Positions 7,290 to 14,220 of a stretch of DNA of 16,062 nt are shown piece after piece. Origin of the DNA: an uncultured Eremococcus sp. (GTDB lineage Bacteria > Bacillota > Bacilli > Lactobacillales > Aerococcaceae). The stretch is from contig CALUDO010000022.1 of the NCBI GenBank assembly GCA_943914835.1, positions 1 to 16,062 on the forward strand, written 5' to 3'. How positions within the stretch are numbered: position 1 is the stretch's first letter; every line of letters begins with the position of its first letter. Under the pieces are notes generated by a model that was not told the DNA's origin, searched no databases, and worked only from the letters and a program-made list of their open reading frames with translations. Position numbers and translations under genes: made by a program.

Positions 7290-9152
7290 CTATTGATTAG
7301 ACTCAGACGGGCTTGCTTCTTCCAGGTTTTGACTCAAGGGATCTTCTTGAGCTGACTCACTTTCCCCTTCTGCCTGGTCTGATTCTGATTGACGGCTGTT
7401 GGCGTAATCACCTAAGACCTGGGTCACCTTGCCATCTTTATTGGCCTTGAATTCCAAGTCAGCCCCTTGCTCTACAAAGGGTAATTGGTCACTCAAGGAA
7501 AGATCTGCTTGGTAGACCTTGCCATCCACCATGAAGTAGTAGACTGTATTGCCGTCCACTACAGTGGCCTTAATATCATCCACGGCCCCCTTAATTTCCT
7601 CTAAGTCAGCCTCTTCCAGTATATTATCATCTGCTACTTGGTTGACAGAGGCATAATCTGTTAAGAGTTGTTTCACTGACTTGGCTGTATACACTTCTTG
7701 GTAGTTCTGAGCATCCACCAGGGCGTATTCCTTAATTAAGCCTGAGTTATCCTTGAGGGTCAGAATATATAAGGGTCGTCCCTGGATATTAATTAAGAGC
7801 GGGAAGGTAGCCTTATAGGAGGTCTCCTGGACGGACCCCTCAGCTGAAGCCATAGCAGAGAATTCTTCAGCGGCAGTTAGTGGATACATGGTGGCTTCCT
7901 TGGTCCGCAGATTGACGAGGACGAAACCAATATTGGAATCATCTGCCACGACTGATGTAATCCCCGTATATAAGTAGAGGTCATCCCCAATAGCCAGGTA
8001 ATTATAACCATCTGTTGGTTCAGTTACACCCTTTTTCGCAAAGAGGGAATTCCAATAGCCATTCTTATAGGTGCCATTCAAGGTCAGTTGATGAAGAATT
8101 AAGTCTGACGAGTAAACTCGGTCTACCCAGGATGGGATCTCATCCAGGCTGTACTTTTGTGTTTCCCCTGTCATAGCATTGAGGGTCACCAGACCGGTTA
8201 CCTTGGGTTCCTTAAGGAAGAAGTAGCGCCCATAGGTGGTAGCAATATAATAAGGATTCCCTTGGTCATCTATTTCAAAGGATGGACGGTCAAACATCAT
8301 AAAGGGAAAAGCAAATCGTAGTTTACGCAAGACATTCCGATTAAACTTATCTGAATAAGAATACTTAATGGGTTGCGCAGGGGTCTCCACCGTGACCTTA
8401 CCCGTGACATTATCGACAGCTAGATAATTGGGAATCCCCTGGGAGAAGTTGTTCAACCACTTGAAGAATCCGGCATACTCTAAAGGTGTCACCCGGAAGG
8501 GTTGCCCCGCCTTGGAGATTTGGGTGTAATCCTTGGCCGCCTCAAACTGAGACACTAAGTCAGTCAAGGCCCCTAACTGACGGTTCCCCAAGCGTTCCGC
8601 TGTGTCTCGGTCTACCAGGGTAATTTGATCCATATTGGTTTCTGGGAAGTCTTCTTGGAAACTCTTAGTTTGAACATCAATCATGGAAGAGAAGGGCCCG
8701 GCCATAAAGATTGGCGATATTATTAAATTAGTCAGAAGTGAAATCACCAGAAGGATGGGCCAAGGATAAATTAAGAGTTTGAACTTCAATGGAAAGTGCA
8801 GACTATACTGCTTGCTTTGACCAGCCTCTGTTTCCGAACGAAGGGGACGTAAAAGACTCGAGCCTTCTGCTAGGACTTCAATGGCAAGCACCGACAAGGC
8901 CACAATGAATAGGAAATTCCAGAATTCAAAGGAAGCATAATGGATGGGCGGCAGGTCAATATAATAGAAGACAGCCACTGCCAATAAGAGCAAAACATAG
9001 AGGTAACGGACACGGCTTCCCTTGTTACCCGACCGGCGAAGAAAGTCCTTGAACTTCTGACCAGTATCTTTCTTAAAGCCCTTATAACCGTAGCTATCTT
9101 GGTTCTTATCCTTGCGACTATTGAGTGAATCAGTCACGTCTTTAATTTTCAT
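7290..9152 (-). CDS. Conserved membrane protein, large outside domain, unknown function
   Basis: This 620-residue protein begins with about 48 basic, hydrophilic residues. Membrane segments follow at about 50-66, 76-95 and 126-150, then a large domain of more than 430 residues predicted outside the cell. That domain is rich in aromatic residues and beta-strand patterns, including PNYLAVDNVTGKV, FEIDDQGNPYYIA and DGYNYLAIGDDLYLYTG. The last 35 residues are a Ser/Glu/Gln-rich low-complexity tail. I recall similar long proteins of unknown role in other Firmicutes, with conserved DGYNYI and ASAEG-type motifs, but can name no function. The start has AGGGG eight bases upstream. It follows the antiporter by 57 bases on the same strand, so the two may be co-transcribed, and it ends at a terminator. 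Confidence 0.8.
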   Translation of the reverse strand: MKIKDVTDSLNSRKDKNQDSYGYKGFKKDTGQKFKDFLRRSGNKGSRVRYLYVLLLLAVAVFYYIDLPPIHYASFEFWNFLFIVALSVLAIEVLAEGSSLLRPLRSETEAGQSKQYSLHFPLKFKLLIYPWPILLVISLLTNLIISPIFMAGPFSSMIDVQTKSFQEDFPETNMDQITLVDRDTAERLGNRQLGALTDLVSQFEAAKDYTQISKAGQPFRVTPLEYAGFFKWLNNFSQGIPNYLAVDNVTGKVTVETPAQPIKYSYSDKFNRNVLRKLRFAFPFMMFDRPSFEIDDQGNPYYIATTYGRYFFLKEPKVTGLVTLNAMTGETQKYSLDEIPSWVDRVYSSDLILHQLTLNGTYKNGYWNSLFAKKGVTEPTDGYNYLAIGDDLYLYTGITSVVADDSNIGFVLVNLRTKEATMYPLTAAEEFSAMASAEGSVQETSYKATFPLLINIQGRPLYILTLKDNSGLIKEYALVDAQNYQEVYTAKSVKQLLTDYASVNQVADDNILEEADLEEIKGAVDDIKATVVDGNTVYYFMVDGKVYQADLSLSDQLPFVEQGADLEFKANKDGKVTQVLGDYANSRQSESDQAEGESESAQEDPLSQNLEEASPSESNQ

Positions 9153-9194
9153 GATTCCATCCCCTTTCAGGATTTATTGTGTATTAACGCTTTC

Positions 9195-9210
9195 ATGAAG
9201 TTGACTTCAT
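9195..9210. repeat. Perfect dyad between antiporter and membrane-protein genes
   Basis: ATGAAGT and ACTTCAT flank TG. It sits just after the antiporter stop codon and about 43 bases before the next start. There is no T-run, so it is not a terminator. It could be an operator for an internal promoter (a TATAAT reads on the minus strand at 9214-9209, without a good -35) or an mRNA hairpin. Confidence 0.4.
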
Positions 9211-10811
9211 TATATCAATTTATCTTCCAACTTACATAAGACCAAGGTATCATTTTCCAAAATTTGAGTATTGCCATCGGGAATGAGTATTCGGTCTTTA
9301 CGTTTGATCATAGCAATGAGGAGAACATCCTTGGTCTCAATTTGAAAGAGCTTGAGGTCCTTCCAGGGGTGGTCTTCTCCAACCAGGACTTCATCCAGGT
9401 AGAGGTTATCGCCTCGATAAGAGGGACTGGAAAGAATCAGTTGGTCCCCCGCCTGGACCCGGGTTCCTCCCTGGGGAAGGAAGAAATGATCCTCTCGATT
9501 AATTCCCACAACCAAAGACGGGCTGGGAAAGTGGATATCCTTAATTTCTTGATTGACCCAGTGACTCTCTTCATCTACCTGGAAAGAGGTCAATTCAATG
9601 GGCATCTGATCAATATAATCATTAAAGGTCAGACGGACATCATTGTCTTCATCAATCACATCAAAGGTTTCCGCCGCCCAAGTGAGGGACGACCCTTGGA
9701 TAATAATCGATAAGAGGGCCACAATAAAGACAATATGGAAGATATCATGATCCATTTGGGCAGGTGACACAACTGTCATCATGGCAAAAACAATCGAGGC
9801 CGCCCCCCTCAAACCCCCGGCCGATAGGAAGCCAACCACATTCCATGCTTCTTTGAAAGGTTTCAGGGTCAGCCAAACTGACAAAGGACGGGAAACTAGG
9901 GTCAAGAAGGCAAAGATAGCTAAAGCGGGAAGGAAAACTCTAGGCATATTCATTGGATCTGACAAGAGACCCAGCATAAAGAAAAGGACAATTTGCATCA
10001 TCTGAGTAATGGCATCAAAGAATAGAACCAGGTCCTTCTTATGCTTCAACTGGGCATTTCCAATGAGAACGCCGGCCATATAAACGGATAGGAAACCATT
10101 CCCCTGTAAGAGTGTTGGGATAGCAAAGGCCAAAACGGCGATCATAGCCACAAAAATGGCCTTTATCGAAGACTCTTTAAATTGAATATGTTGAATCATC
10201 CATACTCCAATACGCCCCAGCAAAAGACCAAAACCAGCCCCAAAGGCCAGCTGACTGATCAAAAGGAGGCCGATCGATTGGTCAGATCCAGACATCAAGC
10301 CCAGGATTATAATGGTTAACATATAGGCAAAGGGGTCGTTAGACCCGGATTCCATTTCTAAGAGAGAGGCAATGCCCCCCTTCAAGTTCAGCTGCCGCAT
10401 ACGTAAGATATTAAAGACTGAAGCCGCATCGGTAGACGACATCACCGCCCCCATCAAGAAAGCCTCCAGCCAGGCGAAGCCTAAGACAAAATGAGCAAAA
10501 GCCCCCATAAAGAAGGTGGTTAGTATAATGCCCAGACTAGATAGAAGTCCTGCCTGGAGGGCAATCGGCTTGGCCTTAGCCCAGGAAATCCCAAATCCCC
10601 CATAGAACATTATGAAAATCAGACAGAAAGTGGCAATATCCTGACTGATTTGATAATTAGAGAATTCAATATGGAAAATCCCATTCACACCCAAGACCAT
10701 TCCCAAACCTACAAAGAGTAAGAGGGAAGGAATGTTATAGCGCTGGGAAAACTTGGACATGACCGTGGACACCATAATGACCAGGCCACCCACTAATAAA
10801 TAATGAATCAT
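9210..10811 (-). CDS. CPA1-type cation/proton antiporter with TrkA_C domains
   Basis: The 533-residue protein has about 12-13 membrane segments up to residue 380. It shows the CPA1 signatures SSTDAASVFNILR (125-137) and ESGSNDP (154-160), the latter with the Asn-Asp pair expected for proton-coupled exchange. The C-terminal 129 residues look like two tandem TrkA_C-type domains, at about 405-462 (VVGINREDHFFLPQGGTRVQAGDQLIL) and 480-530 (LIAMIKRKDRILIPDGNTQILENDTLVL); no nucleotide-binding RCK_N part is visible. It resembles the K+/H+ antiporter group NhaP2/CvrA, so export of K+ (or Na+) in exchange for protons is likely. The start has AAGGGG seven bases upstream. It diverges from yfcC. Confidence 0.9.
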   Translation of the reverse strand: MIHYLLVGGLVIMVSTVMSKFSQRYNIPSLLLFVGLGMVLGVNGIFHIEFSNYQISQDIATFCLIFIMFYGGFGISWAKAKPIALQAGLLSSLGIILTTFFMGAFAHFVLGFAWLEAFLMGAVMSSTDAASVFNILRMRQLNLKGGIASLLEMESGSNDPFAYMLTIIILGLMSGSDQSIGLLLISQLAFGAGFGLLLGRIGVWMIQHIQFKESSIKAIFVAMIAVLAFAIPTLLQGNGFLSVYMAGVLIGNAQLKHKKDLVLFFDAITQMMQIVLFFMLGLLSDPMNMPRVFLPALAIFAFLTLVSRPLSVWLTLKPFKEAWNVVGFLSAGGLRGAASIVFAMMTVVSPAQMDHDIFHIVFIVALLSIIIQGSSLTWAAETFDVIDEDNDVRLTFNDYIDQMPIELTSFQVDEESHWVNQEIKDIHFPSPSLVVGINREDHFFLPQGGTRVQAGDQLILSSPSYRGDNLYLDEVLVGEDHPWKDLKLFQIETKDVLLIAMIKRKDRILIPDGNTQILENDTLVLCKLEDKLI

Positions 10812-10839
10812 TCCCTCACCCCTTCTATTTAACAGTAAT

Positions 10840-10845
10840 ATTATA
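10840..10845 (-). promoter_or_regulatory. Possible -10 box for the antiporter operon
   Basis: TATAAT reads on the minus strand 28 bases before the antiporter start. No good -35 box is found at 16-19 bases (TTAAGC at 17), so this is a weak promoter call. Its upstream edge touches a dyad at 10845-10858. Confidence 0.35.
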
Positions 10846-10858
10846 TCATAAATATGAT
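10845..10858. repeat. Dyad in the antiporter-yfcC divergent region
   Basis: ATCATA and TATGAT flank AA. It lies directly upstream of the possible antiporter -10 box, where a repressor or activator could act. The AT-rich setting makes chance plausible. Confidence 0.3.
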
Positions 10859-10869
10859 GATAGCTTAAG

Positions 10870-10883
10870 CATCTATCTAGATG
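10870..10883. repeat. Second dyad in the divergent region
   Basis: CATCTA and TAGATG flank TC. It is about 43 bases upstream of the yfcC -35 box and 59 bases beyond the antiporter start, between the two divergent genes. It is a candidate activator or repressor site; no cognate regulator is visible. Confidence 0.3.
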
Positions 10884-10925
10884 TTATTAAGAATACAATG
10901 AGAAAAACACCTATCTCTCATACTA

Positions 10926-10954
10926 TTGTTAATTTGTCTTAAAGGGTATACAAT
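10926..10954 (+). promoter_or_regulatory. Sigma-A promoter of the yfcC-iadA operon
   Basis: TTGTTA (10926-10931) and TACAAT (10949-10954) are spaced by exactly 17 bases. Transcription would start near 10961, giving a leader of about 28 bases that contains AAGGAG. Confidence 0.75.
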
Positions 10955-10974
10955 AGGATAAGAAACACATTGAT

Positions 10975-10980
10975 AAGGAG
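10975..10980 (+). promoter_or_regulatory. Shine-Dalgarno deciding the yfcC start
   Basis: AAGGAG lies eight bases before the ATG at 10989. An in-frame GTG at 10980 begins on the last base of this site and cannot be its start. Confidence 0.8.
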
Positions 10981-10988
10981 TGAACAAT

Positions 10989-12833
10989 ATGACTGACCCA
11001 AAAATTAATTCAGTCAACCGGCCAGTCTCCATGTCTGGCTCGGACCTGAAAGAGAGAGAAAAAACTCGTACGGATCAAAAAGAGACTTCAGTTAATCCTA
11101 AGCCTCAAGCTACTTCCCCCAAGGAGCCTAAGAAAAAGAAAGGCTTTCAAACTCCCCATACCTATGTCATTATCTTTGGGATTGTCCTTGTGGCCTGGAT
11201 ACTAACCTTCTTAATTCCAGCGGGTAAGTATACGACCCAGGAAATTAGCTATCAAGGACCTAATGATACGACTTTAAGTCGGACCGTTCTCGTGGATAAT
11301 TCCTTCCGCTACATGCACCCAGTCAAGGAAGAAGTGCTGGAGGAGAAATTACAAGACTTAAGCCATGATTCGGATGTCTTGGCTAAGTATGAAGTGAAAT
11401 CAGAAGACCTTCAAGGCCTTTTAGCCGAGGACCCTAGCCCCAGTCTAGAAGACTTGGACGAAATAGGTTTGAGTGAGGATGCCCTCTACGAGACCTTCGG
11501 CGATACCATCTATGACACCAGCCAAAATAGCAACAAAACCGCTGGTATCTGGGGAACCCCTGACCAGTATGACTTTGGATTTCTGAATTACATCTTCGAA
11601 GGCCTGGTAACCGGAGACCGGTACGGGTCTGCCATCGGGATCGTTGCCCTCCTCCTAGTGGTGGGTGGGGCCTTCGGAATTATTATGAAGACGGGAGCCA
11701 TTGATGCGGGAATCTATGCCTTCGTCAAGAATGCCCAAGGCTATGAATTTATGGCCCTGCCCCTGATTTTCTTCATGTTCTCCTTTGCTGGAGCGACCTT
11801 CGGGGCCTCCGAACAAGTGATTCCCTTTGTTATGATCATAGCACCCTTCTGTGTGGCCATTGGTTATGACTCCATTACAGCCGTCACCATTACCTTCGCC
11901 GCTTCTCAGATTGGGAATGCCTGCTCATGGATGTCCCCCTTCTCTATTGCCATAGCTCAAGGGATTGCCGGACTCCCTGTCCTATCGGGGGCTGGCTTCC
12001 GGATTCTAATGTGGCTGGTGATTACTAGTATTACCTGCCTCTTCACCCTCTGGTATGCCAAGGGGATCAAAGCAAATCCTGAGAAGTCACCTACCTATGA
12101 AACAGATAACTACTTCCGCCGCCACCATAAGGCTGGAGACAAAGAAAATCAAGAATTCACCCTAGGACACAAGGTTATCCTGCTTGAACTCTTACTAGGT
12201 TTAGTCTGGATTGTGCTTGGGGTTATGAAATTAGGCTATTCCATTCCAGAACTTGCGTCTCAATTCTTCTTGATCGGATTGATTGCTGGAATTACAGCCT
12301 TAATCTTCCGCCTGGATGATCTCCACGTCAATGACCTAGCTCTGGCCTTCAAGGACGGAATCTCGGACTTAGCGCCAACCGCTGTGGTCGTTGGGATGGC
12401 TAAGGGAATCCTCTTAGTCTTAGGCGGAGCCGATGCCGGCACTTTCTCAGCCCTAAACACTATCCTCTATCATGTGGGGAATGTCTTAGGGAACCTCCCT
12501 TCCCTCTTTGGGGCCTATGCCATGTACCTCTTCCAGTCCCTCTTCAACCTGGTCGTGACCTCCAATTCTGGTCAAGCGGCCCTAACCATGCCAATCATGG
12601 CACCCCTGGCCGATATTGTTGGGGTCTCTCGCCAAATCGCCGTTCTGGCCTTCCAACTCGGATCCGGATTCGTCGATGCCTTCACCCCTGTTTCAGCCAG
12701 CCTGGTCGGCTGTTTAGCTGCGGCTCGAGTAGACTGGAGTCAATGGGCTAAGTTCCAGATTAAGATGCAAGGGGTCCTCTTTATTCTGGGGATTATCTTC
12801 ATCACCATTGCCTTTATGATTGGCTACCAATAA
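10989..12833 (+). CDS. yfcC: YfcC/DcuC-family membrane carrier
   Basis: The 614-residue protein belongs to the YfcC group of the DcuC-like carriers (PF03606). Hallmarks are TM1 ending ILTFLIPAGKY, the segment LLLVVGGAFGIIMKTGAID, ATFGASEQVIPF, and the C-terminal TSNSGQAALTMPIMAPLAD. Some 11-12 membrane segments are expected. Two things stand out. The first 54 residues are hydrophilic and Lys/Glu/Pro-rich. The outside loop between TM1 and TM2 (about 78-205) carries an acidic stretch at about 112-180 that typical YfcC proteins of about 500 residues lack, as I recall them. YfcC relatives are annotated as dicarboxylate, amino-acid or peptide carriers; the substrate is not known. It precedes iadA in the same direction, 121 bases apart, so peptide or aspartyl-compound uptake is a reasonable inference. 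Confidence 0.88.
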   Translation: MTDPKINSVNRPVSMSGSDLKEREKTRTDQKETSVNPKPQATSPKEPKKKKGFQTPHTYVIIFGIVLVAWILTFLIPAGKYTTQEISYQGPNDTTLSRTVLVDNSFRYMHPVKEEVLEEKLQDLSHDSDVLAKYEVKSEDLQGLLAEDPSPSLEDLDEIGLSEDALYETFGDTIYDTSQNSNKTAGIWGTPDQYDFGFLNYIFEGLVTGDRYGSAIGIVALLLVVGGAFGIIMKTGAIDAGIYAFVKNAQGYEFMALPLIFFMFSFAGATFGASEQVIPFVMIIAPFCVAIGYDSITAVTITFAASQIGNACSWMSPFSIAIAQGIAGLPVLSGAGFRILMWLVITSITCLFTLWYAKGIKANPEKSPTYETDNYFRRHHKAGDKENQEFTLGHKVILLELLLGLVWIVLGVMKLGYSIPELASQFFLIGLIAGITALIFRLDDLHVNDLALAFKDGISDLAPTAVVVGMAKGILLVLGGADAGTFSALNTILYHVGNVLGNLPSLFGAYAMYLFQSLFNLVVTSNSGQAALTMPIMAPLADIVGVSRQIAVLAFQLGSGFVDAFTPVSASLVGCLAAARVDWSQWAKFQIKMQGVLFILGIIFITIAFMIGYQ

Positions 12834-12845
12834 GATAAAGCAAAA

Positions 12846-12884
12846 GACCTGTCCAGATGCCACTACTAAGATCTGACTCAGGTC
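12846..12884 (+). other. Imperfect stem-loop between yfcC and iadA
   Basis: GACCTG (12846-12851) pairs with CAGGTC (12879-12884), and CAGAT (12854-12858) pairs with ATCTG (12871-12875), giving two stacked helices with a small internal loop and a 12-base apical loop. No T-run follows. It could modulate mRNA stability or processing of the two-gene message. Confidence 0.4.
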
Positions 12885-12886
12885 CT

Positions 12887-12910
12887 AGGGCCCAGTATTG
12901 AGTGGGCCCT
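12887..12910 (+). other. GC-rich hairpin between yfcC and iadA
   Basis: AGGGCCCA and TGGGCCCT are perfect eight-base arms around an eight-base loop, two bases after the first stem-loop. The following sequence (CAAATATATTATTTC) is U-rich but broken, so this may be a weak or partial terminator that lowers iadA relative to yfcC, or a stabilising 3' structure. Confidence 0.5.
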
Positions 12911-12940
12911 CAAATATATTATTTCTTATGTATTCAACAA

Positions 12941-12945
12941 AGGAG
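12941..12945 (+). promoter_or_regulatory. Shine-Dalgarno deciding the iadA start
   Basis: AGGAG lies nine bases before the ATG at 12955. A longer reading from a TTG at 12898 would begin inside the GC-rich hairpin loop, lacks a ribosome site, and adds residues with no counterpart in the family. Confidence 0.75.
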
Positions 12946-12954
12946 TGTTTCACC

Positions 12955-14136
12955 ATGAAAATTATTCGTCAAGCTAGAATTTATTCTCCACAACCTCAAG
13001 GAGTCAAAGATATCCTGATTTCCCAAGGTAAGATTATTGCGATCGACGACCACATTGACCTTCAAAGTGACCAAGTTGACATTGAAGAAATCGATGGTCA
13101 AGGTTTGATTGCCTGCCCTGGCTTCATTGATGCCCACTTCCACCTCCTAGGCGGTGGAGGCGAGAATGGTTTCCAGAACCGGACACCAGAAGTGGGTCTG
13201 ACAGACTTAACCTTAGCCGGGGTCACGACTGCCTGTGGTCTTCTAGGAACTGATGGTGAAGGCAGAGACGATGTGGCCCTCTTATCCAAGGCCCATGCCC
13301 TAGAAATTGAAGGGATTTCAACTTATGTCTATATTGGTAACTACCGCCTGCCCGTCAAAACAGTGACCGACTCCATTGTCAAAGACATCATGGTCATCGA
13401 CAAGGCCATTGGAATTGGCGAGATTGCTATTGCTGACCACCGGAATGGGGCTCCTTCATTTGACCAATTCGCCCACGCCTGTGCCGACTCTCGGGTGGGT
13501 GGCCTCCTAGCTGGTAAGGCTGGTGTGGTCAATATCCACGTAGGCCCAGGGCAATCTAAATTAGATTTGATTTTCCAAGCCTTAGAAGAAACAGATATTC
13601 CTGTCTCAATCTTCTACCCTACCCACATCAACCGGAACCAAGCCTTGGTCGATGAAGGCATCAAATTCGCTGAAAAAGGTGGCGTTTTCGATGTAACTGG
13701 GTCTATGAACCCCCAACAGAACTTCGATATGTATGGTGAAGTTCCCTTCTCCGCTATCTTGAAACAAGTCCTAGACAAGGGATTAGATCCTAAGTGCTTG
13801 ACCATGACCTCCGACGGTCAAGGGTCCCTACCAATCTTTGACGCCGACGGTAACTTCGTCCAAATTGGCGTGGCTTCTGCCCAATCCCTTCTAGTTAATG
13901 TCAAGGAAGCTGTCCATAAGGAAGACATTGCCCTAGAAACCGCCCTTCAAACTGTCACCTCCAATGTAGCTGACATCTTGAAATTCGACCACAAGGGTCG
14001 GATTGAAGTCGGTAAGGATGCCGACCTCTTGCTTCTTGATCCAGACAGCCTGGACATCGATTCCGTCCTAGCTAAGGGGCAAGTCATGGTCCAAGCGGGT
14101 CAAGCCGTTAAATTCGGAAACTTTGAGAAGCGGTAA
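12955..14136 (+). CDS. iadA: Isoaspartyl dipeptidase (beta-aspartyl-peptidase)
   Basis: The 393-residue amidohydrolase-superfamily protein has the IadA pattern. FIDAHFHLLGGGGE carries H61, H63 and E70, RTPEV follows, GNYRLP has Y130, ADHR ends at R163, NIHVG has H195, PTHINRN has H224 and R227, and TSDGQGS has D287. These match the metal and substrate residues of E. coli IadA as I remember them. The lysine that bridges the two zinc ions after carboxylation in E. coli is Glu here (E156 in GIGEIAIADHR). Such proteins cleave beta-aspartyl dipeptides formed from damaged proteins. Length is normal. It follows yfcC and ends at a bidirectional terminator, facing the PepF gene. A related dipeptidase specificity remains possible. 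Confidence 0.92.
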   Translation: MKIIRQARIYSPQPQGVKDILISQGKIIAIDDHIDLQSDQVDIEEIDGQGLIACPGFIDAHFHLLGGGGENGFQNRTPEVGLTDLTLAGVTTACGLLGTDGEGRDDVALLSKAHALEIEGISTYVYIGNYRLPVKTVTDSIVKDIMVIDKAIGIGEIAIADHRNGAPSFDQFAHACADSRVGGLLAGKAGVVNIHVGPGQSKLDLIFQALEETDIPVSIFYPTHINRNQALVDEGIKFAEKGGVFDVTGSMNPQQNFDMYGEVPFSAILKQVLDKGLDPKCLTMTSDGQGSLPIFDADGNFVQIGVASAQSLLVNVKEAVHKEDIALETALQTVTSNVADILKFDHKGRIEVGKDADLLLLDPDSLDIDSVLAKGQVMVQAGQAVKFGNFEKR

Positions 14137-14160
14137 GGCAAACTCAAAGACAGAGAAATC

Positions 14161-14211
14161 AAAAAAAACAACCCCAGGACTGACAAACTAATCAGTCCTG
14201 GGGTTTTATGT
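14161..14211. terminator. Bidirectional terminator between iadA and pepF
   Basis: Fourteen-base arms at 14170-14183 and 14192-14205 are perfectly complementary around an eight-base loop. The plus strand continues into TTTTATG. The minus strand continues into TTG plus a run of eight T residues. It therefore serves both convergent genes. Confidence 0.95.
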
Positions 14212-14220
14212 ACCTTGATT

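Noticed and set aside
9264..9713. Plus-strand open frame of 149 codons opposite the antiporter C-terminus
   Set aside because: It lies antisense to a gene with clear family motifs, has no ribosome site of note and encodes no recognisable domain.
12898..12954. Longer N-terminus for iadA from a TTG codon
   Set aside because: It begins in the hairpin loop, has no ribosome site and adds residues absent from the family; AGGAG supports the ATG at 12955.
12834..12954. Possible T-box or riboswitch leader before iadA
   Set aside because: No T-box consensus (AGGGTGGNACCGCG-like) or known riboswitch core was seen; only two simple hairpins.
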